From Sesamum alatum (taxonomy: Eukaryota; Streptophyta; Magnoliopsida; Lamiales; Pedaliaceae): a stretch of DNA of 64,000 bases. Location: contig JACGWO010000012.1 in the NCBI GenBank assembly GCA_034509735.1, positions 23,217,188 through 23,281,187 of the forward strand, given 5' to 3'. The translations under genes and the position numbers were made by a program. Below, piece by piece: positions 14,905 through 26,935 of this stretch. Position 1 is the first letter of the stretch. The number at the start of each line of letters is the position of its first letter. The notes under the pieces were generated by a model, which was not told the origin of the DNA, did no database searches, and worked only from the letters and a program-made list of their open reading frames with translations.

Positions 14905-15330
14905 CTAAATATGCTGATTTTGGCGTGGACCTGCCTCAATAACCACTCCCAATCGATTCCCTATTGTTGCCCCCACCTCCATTTTCATCAATCTCAATGG
15001 GAGCCCATGGATGGGTACATGAAACAGGCATTGATTCAATGGAACATGCATCGGTTTACACTCTGTATTAATCCGGCTTAGTATAATCAGATTACGATCG
15101 AATATCCACGACCTGCCTTTCAGCGCTCGATTCCTATCCACCTTATGCTGAAAATGCAACAAAAATCGATTCTCCGGTAACAACCGCAGTTCCATCCCCC
15201 TAACCGGCCGCATAATGTTCAGTAGTGTCGACTGCAACACTTCAAAATGAAAAGACCAATGTGTGAGTAGACAGCCCACTAGCAAGAAGCCTGCCTCTCT
15301 CTCTCTCTCTCTCTCTCCTGCCCTGCCCAC
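14905..15330 (-). pseudogene. LINE ORF1 DUF4283 domain
   Basis: An open stretch of about 140 codons with LLTHWSFHFEVLQSTL, MRPVRGMELRLLPENRFL, DRNRALKGRSWIFDRNLIIL and HVPIHGLPLRLM. These are hallmarks of the DUF4283 domain at the N terminus of plant LINE and related ORF1 proteins. A (TC)n microsatellite at about 15296-15318 lies at its 5' end, so the true start is uncertain. The frame breaks before the zinc knuckle. Confidence 0.8.
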
Positions 15331-15780
15331 TCCTCAACTGATAAGGTAACCCCTCCTACCTCCTCCTCCGTAAGTGCCAGCCCCCTATCGATGCGGTCCA
15401 AATCCAACTCCATCGTAGTCGCCCTAATGAGGTATTGTCACCAGCGAGACCCCAAGCTCCCAGTCGTGACCCAGCCCAGTCGCACCCGCCTGCCACCTGC
15501 CACAGAAACGGTACAAAAGAACAACCCAAGCAAGAGGTAAGTAAGAGTACCGACGCGAAATGACAACCTAACATCACAACCAGAATCTACGAAACCAAGA
15601 CAAAGTACGACACACAAAACAACGGAAGAAAGACACTCGAACTAGCATCCGACAGATAACCATCCACCAAAGCACATGATACAGTCAGTAAATTCGTCCT
15701 CAGAAGTCAACAGTACACTACAACTACCCTCTCAAGCGTGAGAAAAACCATCCATTCAGAATAGAGAAAAAATTTCGCTT

Positions 15781-15792
15781 ATCTTATAAGTA
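15781..15792. repeat. LINE target-site duplication, right copy
   Basis: ATCTTATAAGTA is identical to 8571-8582 and marks the 5' end of the minus-strand LINE. Confidence 0.75.
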
Positions 15793-16523
15793 GTTCTTAC
15801 ATCTTAAAAATAGTTTTAGAATTCATAAGGTGTCAAAAAAATCTTATTTTAAAATAAGTTCCAAAGTAACTTGGATAACATAAGATTGATGGAGCTTTTA
15901 AATATGTTAGTAACTGCAGATATATTATTAACTTGAAGGTATTTGTTAAAATCTAAAAAATAAGTTAACAAATTCTTTACTTTTTTTTTAGAACTTATAA
16001 GCTTCTATCGAGATTATAAGTTCTTTTTTTGAAAAAAATAATTTGGCACTTATTACATTATAAATTTCAAATATCTTATAAAATGTTTTAGAAAAACTTA
16101 TAAGCTCGCCGAAACCTTTTATGTAAATTGAGAGAATATAATGTTTGATTGAAAGTTTTTTCTCTTGGTAAATAAAGATACTTCGCCTTTTGCTAGGGAT
16201 AATTAATTTCTTCAATCTTTAGACTAATTTATTGTACGAAATTCGCAAGCTAATTAATTGTACTCGAAGTAGAATGATCAAAAACTACTTCATAAAAACA
16301 TTGTAGATTAAAACTCATGTATATGCATGGTACAATAACTAGTTTTCTCAAATCTATTTACTATTTACTTACTGACTTTGAATTTTTTATTGCAATTCCT
16401 ATTACATCTTCTATTTCATTTAACATATACATATTATGTGTATCAAAATTAAGTTATCAATTTTAAAAGATTTTGTACACGTCTCGTGTATATGTAAAAT
16501 GAAATATAAGATGCAAAAAGAAC
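15793..16523. other. AT-rich intergenic DNA
   Basis: Repeated CTTATAAG-type words (about 15785-16100) resemble those at 60440-60770, so this may be an old, degraded transposon shared by both places. No gene is visible. Confidence 0.4.
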
Positions 16524-16526
16524 TGC

Positions 16527-16775
16527 CACTACAAGAAAAAAGCCAAATAGCAACCAAAAAAAAAAAAAAAAAAAAATCAGCGTCGAACTAATTAGCAAGT
16601 AAAATTTTCGTTGCTAGTGAATTATTCAATATAAGAAATTTACTTGCTAATGAATTTAGCAACGAAAATTTACTTGCTAACAAGTTTAGCAACGAGAATT
16701 TTACTTGCTAATTAACTCGATGCTGATTTTAGCAATAAATTTTTTTCGTTGTTATTAAACTATTTTCATGTAGTG
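16527..16775. mobile_element. CACTA-type MITE (GCAACGAAAA family), copy 1
   Basis: The 249-bp element starts CACTACAAGAAAAAAG and ends TTTTCATGTAGTG. It is flanked by a 3-bp TGC duplication (16524-16526 and 16776-16778). The interior consists of mirrored blocks such as TAGCAACGAAAATTTACTTG. A CACTA terminus with a 3-bp duplication is diagnostic of the CACTA (En/Spm) superfamily. Confidence 0.9.
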
Positions 16776-16789
16776 TGCAATAGAAAATC

Positions 16790-18940
16790 CAATTCGTTTA
16801 CTTACGTACCCGGGATGAATAGATAACTTTGACCTAATAGTCCCCCCAAACTTCTATATTCATCAAGTTAGTACCCTATCTTTTTGTAAAGATTGAAAAG
16901 ACGAAAAAAGGAAAAGAAGAAGAAGCTAAAATCATAATGCAAAACACTTCTTTAGGATCAAATTCAATTACATAATTCCATAAATCCATTTATATCGTAA
17001 AATAACTTTATCATCTAATCACTACTTACTTACGTAACTCGAATGAGATAACTTCGTTCAAAGTTTCTGCTTTCGTGTTTATCGAGTCAGTTATTAATTG
17101 TTATGTTGAAAATATTGAAAACTCAAAAAGAATGAAAAGATCAGAATATGATTAATTGTTCTGTTGGAGATATTGAAACTCAGAAAGAGCGAAAAGATCA
17201 GAATAAGAGATGATACGGTTAAGATTTGTGTATAAGTTGTCATTAACCTAATAAAAAGTTTCACGTGTATAGTGATAATTTGAAATAAATGTTGGTTTGA
17301 GCTCTAGCTTCCATTTCCCCCTAATAAAGATGTTTTTTTCCCACCAAAACACAGCATCACGTGCATTTACTAATGGCTACGCGATTTTTTCGTCCAATTT
17401 TAATGGAAAAGTCACAAGGAATTAACATTGAGAATTTAATTTTCTCAATATATGGGGCTCAATGTGAGAAAGTTTTTACATATGAGACTAAATTGAAAAT
17501 GAGCCTATTATATGGGACGAAAAGTGCGATTTTTTCTAATAATTTAATATTGTTAGTAATTATATATATTTAGTGACAGTGACAAGCATTTTTATTTTGT
17601 CACAATAATGAATTTTAAAATTTTAGTAATGATAATTATTTTATAAAAATTATAATTAGCAAGAATTAGTGATAAAAGATTGTGCATTAAGTTGTCACTA
17701 GAAACAATTAGTGATAAATGTATAGTAACAACTTAGTGACAATAATTAATTTGTATTGTACGTAACTAAGTTGTCATTATAGATGTGATCTAGAGTGTCA
17801 ATTATAGTGCAAGGTTAATATGTTATCACTCAATATATATTTTTTTGTAATAATTTTAAAATTATTACTTGATATCTTGTCATTAATATTATATTTTTTC
17901 TGTAGGGACTTTAGAACGGCACAATTGTTGTAGCTAGATTGAACTTCTGAAAATTATTACTATAGCATATACAATAAAAATATTTTCACTTAGTAAATGA
18001 TATATAGTTTAAGAATATTATTGATATTTTTATTTAATTACTATGCTTTGGTTCTTTTTTTTTTTTGTAAAAAAAAAAAATAATTCCCTTGGAATCTTGG
18101 TTTGCAGACACAAAGTGGCAACTTGCATAAACATGGGACAGGACAACAATTATTTGCTGAAGTCACTTAGCAAATTTTATCCTTACAAAAACCTCTAACT
18201 TTTCCTAGGAAAAGTGGGAAATGGGATAAAATCGAATCTTTGTTATCCTTATATGAATATGAGGATCAAATTAAGGACTAATTAATATGTGGTGAATGGT
18301 GATTGATGATATAATCACAGCATTAATATGTTGTTTCTTTTGTTAATGACAACTTAACACCGCATTAATGAGTGACACCTTACATTTTTAAACTTTAATT
18401 AATGAATAATCCGATCCGTCGCTTACAACACAAAAATTAAAACAAATATCTCATCTAGATACTATTAGCAAATCACCTTGATTATTATTATTTTTTTATA
18501 CGGACAGCATAATTAATAAAGATTAAACTTAAAGTATCGGAAACATATTTGAAAACGCCAAACTGCATATTATTATATACATATATCAATGTTTTTTTCA
18601 ATTAATTGTAGAGATTGTTTTTAATTATTCAAAAGTAATGTGTCTCATATTGATTTTGTGGTAGCAAGTGGATGCAAAAAGCATACGATAAGTTAAAGAG
18701 ACAAATTAAGAAATAAAAATTTGAATTATGCATGCATTTGATCATATCTATCCAACATAGCAATTTTATCATATTTGCAATTAATTAGAGCTCAATGGTG
18801 GAAACAGTTTCTATAACGAGGAAAATATTAATCTACTAGCTAACCAATCGAAGATTAGAAATCGATGGCATTAATTTATAAATTATGAGTACATTAAAAG
18901 TTAGAGCTGAATAGTCCATCGACATTGCAAGAATTATAAT
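16790..18940. other. Intergenic region with one decayed MITE
   Basis: About 17540-17908 is a GTGACAA-rich miniature element (TTTTGTCACAATAATGAATTTTA and mirrored blocks) related to copies at 19515-19860 and 42726-43088. Elsewhere the DNA is AT-rich with homopolymers and no supportable gene. A 70-codon frame at 17361-17573 has no recognisable features and is probably chance. Confidence 0.45.
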
Positions 18941-18947
18941 AGGCGCG

Positions 18948-19504
18948 TACTACAAGAAAATAGCTTAATAGCAACGAAAAAATTTGTTGCTAAAATTAGC
19001 GTCGAGCTAATTAGTAAGTAAAACTCTCGTTGCTAATTTACACTACTTAATATATATTTTAAATAAATCGTTGCTAAACTTGTTACACTACAAGAAAATA
19101 GTTGAATAGCAATGAAAAAATTTATTATCGAAATCAACGTCGAGCTAATTAGCAAGTAAAATTTTCGTTGCTAATTTACATTACTTAATATATATTTTAA
19201 ATAATTTGTTGTTAAATTTGTTAGCAAGTAAAATTTTCGTTGCTAAGTTTGTTAGCAAGTATATTTCTTATATTAAATAATATATTAGCAACGAGAATTT
19301 TATTTGCTAATTAGCTTGAATCTAATTTTTTTTCGTTGCTATTGAGCGTTTTTCTTGTAGTGTTAGCAAGTAAATTTTCGTTTGCTAAATTCATTAGCAA
19401 GTAAATTTCTTATATTAAATAATGCATTAACAACGAAAATTTTACTTGCTAATTAGCTCGATGCTGATTTTTTTTCGATGCTATTTGACTTTTTTTTTAT
19501 AGTG
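18948..19504. mobile_element. CACTA-type MITE copy 2, interrupted by copy 3
   Basis: The outer element begins TACTACAAGAAAATAG (first base changed from C) and ends TTTTTTATAGTG. GCG is duplicated on both sides (18945-18947 and 19505-19507). A second member of the same family is inserted inside it at 19086-19362, so the outer element is the older. Confidence 0.85.
19086..19362. mobile_element. CACTA-type MITE copy 3, nested in copy 2
   Basis: The 277-bp element starts CACTACAAGAAAATAG and ends TTTTTCTTGTAGTG. TTA is duplicated at 19083-19085 and 19363-19365. It is of the same family as its host. Confidence 0.9.
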
Positions 19505-19514
19505 GCGCCAAAAT

Positions 19515-19860
19515 GTATTTATATAGTGATAATATCAGAATTATAATTATAACGAGTTTAATGTTTCATGACAATATGATTTTTAAACTTGTTATAGTGA
19601 TGAGTTGTGTCTAAGTGATAATTTGTGATACATATTTGGCGACAACTCAATTTATATAGTGATAGTAATAGTTATTATTACTCAGTTGTCACTATAAATG
19701 CGTATTATTGAATACTGACAAATTTATATGTACTTCTTTTTAATAAAATTGTGAAGATCCATTTTAATAAAATACAAAATATTATTTCTTAAAACATATA
19801 ATTGTTGATAATATTCATATTATTTCATTACTAATTATACTCTCGTTTTTTTTGGTAGTG
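19515..19860. mobile_element. GTGACAA-rich MITE, decayed
   Basis: The blocks TATAGTGATAATATCAGAATT and GACAACTCAATTTATATAGTGA, with mirrored copies, resemble 17540-17908 and 42726-43088. The right end TTTTTTGGTAGTG fits a CACTA-type terminus. The left end is not clear. Confidence 0.45.
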
Positions 19861-20945
19861 CGATTTGTGCTAACATGATATATTCGATCTTATCTCATCT
19901 ATATTATTACATGTGTTATCTCGATCGATTTTTCGGAGATAATCACATATAGTCAGTACTATAGGTGACAATACATTTCTAAAGCATGCAAAAAAGTTAT
20001 TTATAAGTGGAGATAAATAGTAGCTAAAAGTCTATATCATAACAAAAGATTGAGCTCATTCTTTGCCATCCGTTCATTGTATTAAATCCCAACATACGAC
20101 TTTTGAAAATTAGGAAAAGACCGAATCCTACGAGTGACGTATTATTTATTTAGTTAGTTAGTTACGACACGTGTTTTTTGCATCTCGTACTCCTCATTTA
20201 CCATGCAAGAAGTTCATAAAATTTCGTCTTTTGTTCTTAAAATTTCTTCTACAAGAAATGCATTATTTGTTGATCCGGTAATAAGTCATTATTTGTTTAT
20301 AAGTGAAGATAAATATTACATAGTTAATTAAAAATTTTGTTATTTTGTTTTGAAAAGTAATGTACTTTCTTTTCTTTGGATAAATGTTTTCTACATCTCG
20401 TATATTCCCATGTATCATGTAAGAATTAGTAATAAGTTTTTGTTTTTCGTTCTTTAATTTCTTCAAATTATTTACTCATGACAAGTAATTAAAGTTTATC
20501 ATAACAAATGATTAACCCGATTCTTGCAATCATTCGAATAAAATGATACACAACACACCTTTTCAAAAATTTGTAAAAAATAAACTTTGAAAGTGATGTA
20601 TATCTTTTTCTTTTTGTTCTCCCTTTTTTTCCGAATATGTGTTTTCTACATCTCGCGCGTATTCCCCGTGTACCATGCAAGAAGAAATAATTTTTGTTTT
20701 CCATTCTTTAATTTGTTCAACATTATTTAATGATCATGTAATAAGTAATTATTAATTTACAAACGTAAATATTGCGTGGTACTTAATTAAAGCTTATCAT
20801 AAGAAAAGATTAACCTGGTTCGTGCTCATTCATTGTATACTTAAATAGATTAAGCTCGTTCATTGTATACAGTGATAAAACATTTATAAATTATATATAC
20901 ATGACCTTTTCAAAAGTTTGTAAAACAAATTTAAAAAATGATGTA

Positions 20946-21220
20946 CACCACAAGAAAATAGTTTAATAGCAACGGAAAATTTGAGGTTGAAATCAGCGTC
21001 GACCTAATCAGCAAGTAAAATTCTCGTTGCTAATCTACACTACTTAATATATATTTTAAACAGTTCGTTGCTAAATTTGTTAGCAAATAAATTTTTGTTG
21101 CTAAATTCATTAGCAAGTAAATTTCTTATATTAAATAATGCATTAGCAACAAAAATTTTACTTGCTAATTAGTTTGACGCTGATTTTTTTTCGTTGCTAT
21201 TGAGCATTTTTCTTGTAGTG
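20946..21220. mobile_element. CACTA-type MITE (GCAACGAAAA family), copy 4
   Basis: The 275-bp element begins CACCACAAGAAAATAG (one substitution) and ends TTTTTCTTGTAGTG. It is flanked by GTA duplications (20943-20945 and 21221-21223). It lies about 400 bp downstream of the first SWEET gene's stop codon. Confidence 0.9.
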
Positions 21221-21636
21221 GTACTTAATGATTTCCATTTTTTTGGGACGCATGTTTTCTGCATGTCGTATTCGTATTCCCTTTGTACCATGCAAGAAGT
21301 AATATATATATATTTTCATTTTTGCATGTATATTTATCACAATTTAATTACTTGCGCAATTATTTTCTTCATATATATTAAATTCAGAGCCCACACAAGA
21401 AAAAAAAAACATAGTATATAGTATACAACAAGAGCAGCATCCAATTATTTCATTTCTAAATTGCGGAAAATACATAAATTATAATGGGATAAGTCTCCCT
21501 GCAGATTAACAAATGACTAACAAGAAAAATACACATACATAATTAATAATTTATAACACATAAATGCCTAAGTTCAGGAATTAAATTAGTTAAGCAACGT
21601 TGTCGTCTGGATGCCATAGGAATTTAATTAATGCTT

Positions 21637-23670
21637 TTAAAAAGCTTCAATTTCCTTAGGCAAATTGTTCTGAACGGGAGATGCTTCAACTGAGACATGA
21701 CTTATAACACTGATCGGCTGCTGCGAAACCACCGGAATTTTCTCCGAGCTCTGAAGTGCACTGAGCTTGATAATGTCAATAATTTGCTGTGTTAATTCAG
21801 GAATTTTCTGCTCATCCAAAATTATAATTTGCTTTTCTAGTATTTCCGGAAGCTTTTCTTCTTTCGTCTTGCTCGCGTTTCTGTACATTAGATAGAGCAC
21901 CATTTGAATCACGCCAAAGCTGAAGCCTAATACGTTTGGAATCTGTACAGAAAATAATAGACGCGGAGATTAGAAAGATGACGAGGATATGGAAATAAAA
22001 TAAGAAAATAGATATATGCAGACCAAAACATGAAAATTAATCGCAAATTGTATGATCGAAGATCATAATAAGATTTCTTTTTTTTTTTTGTAGGGGGGGG
22101 GGGGTTTAATTTGCATTTAGCCCTATATAAATATATTTATATATATCTAAAATATGTAGTTGGATTAGAAATTATTAGGTTTCATGATTATTTTTAAGGA
22201 ATGTTGTTATATTTAAAATTATAAGTTGTGTTCCATTATTCACTATTTCTCTCATAACATGTAATAGTGGAGTTCTAGTTGGGAGCACCAATTATTGTTT
22301 TTTACTAAAATAATAATAATAATAGTAAGAATTATTATTATTACATATATTCGTACACATAAACATGTATATATATATATATATATATATTGTTGGGGAT
22401 GGCGAGTTAAATCGTAAATAAACTTACCGCAATGTTAAAGTCTTTGAGCAATAGGCCGTAGAAAAACCACATAACCGCGCTAAGCGTAAGGAATAGTGAA
22501 AGAAGAAACGGCATATGCTGAACGCTCTTAGTTCGTATAACTTGTCTCTGCCAAAAAATATATATATATATATAGTCAAGAACAAAAGAAATTAACCTAA
22601 TTAATTATTATAAATATATATATATATAGAGAGAGAGAGAGAGGAGAGAGAAGGGCAAGCAAAAGTACGTAGTATGATCTTTTTTATTTTATTTGCATGG
22701 ACTTACCACAATGCATAAAGGCGCAACGAACACACACAAAGAAAATATTAGACAAATCCATCCAACAACTTTAGCACGTTGAGAAGCTTTTACTAGGAAT
22801 TGTGTCACACTCGCGAATCCCGCACCGCAGACAATAAGTAGAACAAGTAGCTTCATTGTTTGTACCTGCATGCACATTAATATAAACTTAAATTTCATGT
22901 AATAAATTAATTTCACGAGAGTATTTGCATATATATGTGTGTACGTACCCTTGATTTCTTCGATGCGTAGATAATAAAGAAGATAATGTATATGGTCTCG
23001 ATGACACATCCGACCGAATTTATAGTGATGAGAAGGGTAGTGTTGCTCTTGAGGAGCGCGTAGTATATCCATAGCGATGCACTGAATAGAGCAACCACGT
23101 ATGGAATTGATTGGAACCCTTCACTCGATTTTTTCTTGTAGATTCGGTAGAAAGTTGGTCTGCAATAAATAAAATTTTCGATCAAACATACATACATGCA
23201 CATATATATATATGTATGAACTCATGAATTTTTAACATTAACTCAATGTAAACAAACAAAAATGAAATGATATTTCTTACATCGGAGCAAGATACACCCC
23301 GAACGAGACAATATTACCTGCAAAAGTAAGACGAAAAAAAAATGTTATATATTTATTACGTTGATTACACATGATTAATCATCAATAACGTCACTAACAA
23401 TGATTTTGTCGTGCCATGTTTATAATAACATTGAAATCAATGATTTTGCCTGTACTCTTACAACATATCAACATCACTCAAAAACAAAAAAACCCTAGCA
23501 TACAACTCTCTCATTAGGGTTCATACATAGAAGACTAAAACATGGATTTCATAAGAGTACTAGAGTGTAAGAAAAGAAGAAAAAAGTAGTACTTAATTGT
23601 AATAAACATGAAGTTTGTATTTACCAAGAAGTCCAAATGCAAAAGCCCAGTGTGCAGAGAAACCAGCCAT
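21637..23670 (-). CDS. SWEET sugar transporter, clade III-like (first of a tandem pair)
   Basis: SWEETs are uniporters that let sugars run down their gradient across the plasma or vacuolar membrane; clade III members mainly move sucrose. The exons, from high to low coordinates, are 23625-23670, 23281-23317, 22949-23159, 22707-22865, 22428-22547 and 21637-21942. This six-exon structure is typical of the family, every phase closes, and the product is 292 residues. Two MtN3/saliva repeats span roughly residues 10-98 and 130-216, giving seven membrane segments. Visible signatures are [54 protein letters not shown] and [15 protein letters not shown] followed by IPNVLGF. The transport-pore prolines and both asparagines are kept. 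The hydrophilic tail of about 80 residues is divergent. A related gene lies about 7.5 kb further right on the same strand. Confidence 0.93.
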
Positions 23671-23770
23671 AGCTCTCTAGCAAGAATTTGAAACTTTGCA
23701 AATTTAGACCTCTAAAAAGGGAAAGAAACACTGCAAATTCTTATGGCCAAGAATGAATGGTTGGGCACCC

Positions 23771-23780
23771 ATTTATATAG
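23771..23780 (-). promoter_or_regulatory. Putative TATA box of the first SWEET gene
   Basis: CTATATAAAT on the minus strand lies about 100 bp upstream of the start codon. This is the expected distance if the 5' UTR is about 70 nt. No other element nearby fits better. Confidence 0.5.
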
Positions 23781-24059
23781 AAGGAAAGGAAAGACCACTT
23801 GGTGTCTTAGCCAAAAATCTGATTAACAAAAAAGGTGGGATGATAAATCTCTCTAGTACTAAAGCAAAAGCACCTTTTGTTCTTTGTGATATTATATTTT
23901 GCAATATGGGGGGGCATATTTGTCATTTCACATGGTTGCAAATCATGCATGCAATAGTTTTGCAAACAGTTCTTTGAAGATTTTTTTTCTTTCTTATTTC
24001 CCTCCATTGGGATTTTTTAACTCCTACTATAGTATGTTGTCGGTCTGAATCTTTTGTTG

Positions 24060-24466
24060 TAATTCGGTATTTTGTTGTACAAGGGAAGTAGTATTTTTCG
24101 TCCCGTAATTTAGGGTTTTTTTTTTTATATATATATTTTTGATTTTATTGGTTATGAGATTATCACTTTTGGTCACGTTGTTTTCAGAAAGTAGTATTTT
24201 TAGTCTCATGACTCATTTATGTTAGATATTTAACGAAAAATGCCATATGACTGTTAAGTTTTCAGACTGAGCATTTAATAGCCACGTGCTGAGCACATGA
24301 ATTTTTTCCATTAAATCTCTATAAAAAGGTGTTATGGGACCAAAAGTGCTACTTTCTGAAAATTACGAAACCGAAAATGAGAATCCCGTAACTAATAAGA
24401 TCAAAAGTATAAAGAGTCTAAGTTATGCGACGAAGTACTATTTTCCCTTGTTTTATAATTTACTTC
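24060..24466. mobile_element. Inverted-arm MITE (TTTTCGTCCCGTAA family), copy 1
   Basis: The left arm has ACAAGGGAAGTAGTATTTTTCG. The right arm, reverse-complemented, reads AAACAAGGGAAAATAGTACTTCG. A related copy lies at 28136-28513. Non-coding. Confidence 0.6.
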
Positions 24467-25642
24467 ATTTACAAGCATTTATAATTGCATGAACATGATG
24501 TTAATGAAGAAGTATTTCTTATTAAACGAAAGAAGTTACGAATGACAACAGTGACGAACATAATTCTTTATGAATATGGAAAGAAAATCTCAAAAACGTA
24601 TACGTAGGACGTACGTATTACCCTAATCAACTTTGAGCGCGAGACGTTTATGGACAAAAATGTAATATACTTCCGACTGTGGTATATATCACAGGAAAAA
24701 AATCATAAATACACAATATTATCTTGAACTATTGACAAATTTACGCCTCACATAATAAACGAACTTGAAAATCAATTAATTGTTTATTCCGCACTATCAA
24801 ACTATGCATTTATTTAATTTAGGACGTTTATCATGCATATAATGCACTTGTCAACAACAACAACAATAATAATATTCAAGAATTAATGAAATAGACTATA
24901 TAATAATAAAAAAAAATTAAAATTGGAAGATAGAAGTGGTGATGAGAGTAATATGCATGGAATTGATGATTGTTGCCACTTGGCATCAATTATAGAGAGA
25001 GGTGGAGCAGAAGAAGTGATGAAAAATTGAGGATATGATTTAGTAGGCTTATCTTGTCTTGGTGGTTTATGTCATGTTTGGATCAGTTTTCTTTCTGCAC
25101 AAAAGCCTGTTTGATTGATTTACAATCATCCCTTTCTCTTTTCCCAAATTTTTGTGGATCTTTTTCATTCACCCAAAATAATTGCTTCTATTTCCTACCA
25201 TATATATGAATTTTTCTTTTTTTTTTTTAATAAAAAAAAGTGTGTGTATATATACATCACAAAAGTACGTAAAATACCATATGGTAACGAAAAATAATAA
25301 TAATTAATTAAATTATGTTGCTTTTCGAACGATACGTCTCTTTTTCCCTCCTCTTTGTGGGGTTTTGAAAAGTTGATCAAATTGTGCCAACTCTATTCCA
25401 AATGCGCCCTAATTTTGCGTGGTGGCTCTATAAAGATGCCTACTCGATCCCTATTGTTTTACGAGTCTATTCATTATATATATTTCAAAAATACAAATAA
25501 TAATGTCAAAATTATTTGTTGATAATTTATATTAAGTGACTATAATTCTTATTTTGATACTTCCGTACCATTTAATGTCAATTATCCCTTCTTCTTGTTC
25601 AATTTTTTTTTGAAAATTTTCGTTTTCCATGTGATATATATA
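24467..25642. other. AT-rich intergenic DNA
   Basis: No gene or bounded element was found. A short (AAC/AAT) repeat occurs near 24855. ACGT-rich words (about 24597-24620) have no clear partner. Confidence 0.4.
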
Positions 25643-26070
25643 GGGTAAATTACAACCACTTTTCTTGAGATTTGGTGTAATTATAAATATCCCTTCATCG
25701 TTTGAAAAATTATAAATACCCTCCTAAGGTTTGTAATTTTTTAACCAAATGTCTAAAATTGACCATTTTTGCCCTTAATTTTTTTTATTTAAATTGTAGA
25801 AAAATCAGCCGAGGCAAATTGCATGATTGTTCTTCTGTGTAAAAAACTTAAGAAATCTCTCCCTGCGCATTGTAGTATCAAAAAATTTCAAGAATTAAAT
25901 AAAAATAATTCAGTGCATAAGGGCATTTTGGTCAGTTCATCCATAAAAATGGATGGAAATGAGTTATTTGTTAGATGGTTACAAATTTCAGGGACATTTA
26001 TAATTTCTCAAACAACGAGGATCGTATTTATAATTATACTAAACTTCAGGGACATAGTTGTAATTTTCCC
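25643..26070. mobile_element. Palindromic MITE, copy 2 (GGGTAAATTAC family)
   Basis: Starts GGGTAAATTACAACCACTT and ends GACATAGTTGTAATTTTCCC, with mirrored arms. The centre has CAGCCGAGGCAAATTGCAT, shared with the copies at 37403, 40215 and 59084. An (AT)n microsatellite directly follows (26071-26096). Confidence 0.8.
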
Positions 26071-26101
<31 letters not shown>

Positions 26102-26591
26102 TGAAATGATGATGATAAAGAAAAGGGAAACGTTGTGTCTCCTTTTCAATTTCTCTTTTTCCCCCCCTTTTGTGGGTTGAGTGATCGTGTCCAATTGTGC
26201 CTAACTCCATTCAAATGTGATCTTAAATTTGTGTGGTGGCTGCCAAGAGCTAGCTAGGATGCGTGTTGTATCAATCATCAGGCCTTTTACATATATATTT
26301 TCTTTTTCAAAATATTAAATAAATAATAATGCGAAACGCGAGATGACACTTTTTGCTTCTAAAATATAAGCTAACAAAAGGGGTACAATTGAACGAAACG
26401 TAAAATTAGAAGTTTATGTATTAATGATTTTTTTTTTTCTGTCCGAACCCTAACGGAAGGGATATATATAGTTGTAAATGGAGAATCTAGAAGTGGGTGG
26501 AAGTATAATTTTAAAAGTTTTCTAAAGGAAAGTGTAATTTCCCATTTTAAAAGGAGCTAGGTCTAAATATAATTAACCCCAAAAATGATAC

Positions 26592-26935
26592 TAAGGAAAA
26601 ATCGCTTTTTTGGTTCCATATCTAGGGCGTTTTTTGATTTGGTCTTATTTGTTGCATTTGTCTCACATTTAGTCCCATCGATTCATTTATTCTCAAATTT
26701 GGTCCCCAACAGCATTTCCCTTTAAATTGTTAACGGAGCCATCAAGTCTGTTATTTGGGCAAGACTCTGCCACTATTGACGACTTCGTTAACAATTTGAT
26801 GGAAAATATTATTTGGGACCAAATTTGAGAAAAAAACTGAACAAATGAAACTAAATGTGAGACAAATACAACAAATGAGACCAAATCAAAAAAGGTCCTA
26901 AGATATGAGATCAAAAATAAAAATTTTCCGATCAC
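26592..26935. mobile_element. Inverted-arm MITE (TTTGGTTCCATATC family)
   Basis: The left arm, AAAATCGCTTTTTTGGTTCC...TTTGGTCTTATTTGTTGCAT, is mirrored by ACAACAAATGAGACCAAATC...CCTAAGATATGAGATC on the right. A partial copy lies at 60275-60440. The frames crossing it are chance. Confidence 0.65.

Larger units (their letters stand above)
8583..15780 (-). mobile_element. Near full-length but decayed LINE (non-LTR retrotransposon)
   Basis: The element lies on the minus strand. Its 3' end shows a poly(A)-like tail (seen on the plus strand as CTTTTTTTTTGTTTTTTTGG at about 8587-8606). It is bounded by 12-bp duplications at 8571-8582 and 15781-15792. From 5' to 3' the relics read: DUF4283-type ORF1 domain (14905-15330), CCHC zinc knuckle (about 14739-14782), AP-type endonuclease (about 11600-12300), reverse transcriptase (about 9900-11100), the GLGFR motif (about 9640-9750) and a zinc-binding zf-RVT domain (9065-9300). 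Removing the inserted hAT-like element leaves about 5.95 kb, a normal size for a plant LINE. Every domain is cut by frameshifts, so it cannot move on its own. Its GC content is well above the flanks. Confidence 0.9.

Noticed and set aside
22371..22660. (AT)n and (GA)n tracts near SWEET exon 5 as regulatory elements
   Set aside because: They are simple microsatellites in introns; nothing in the sequence supports a specific function.
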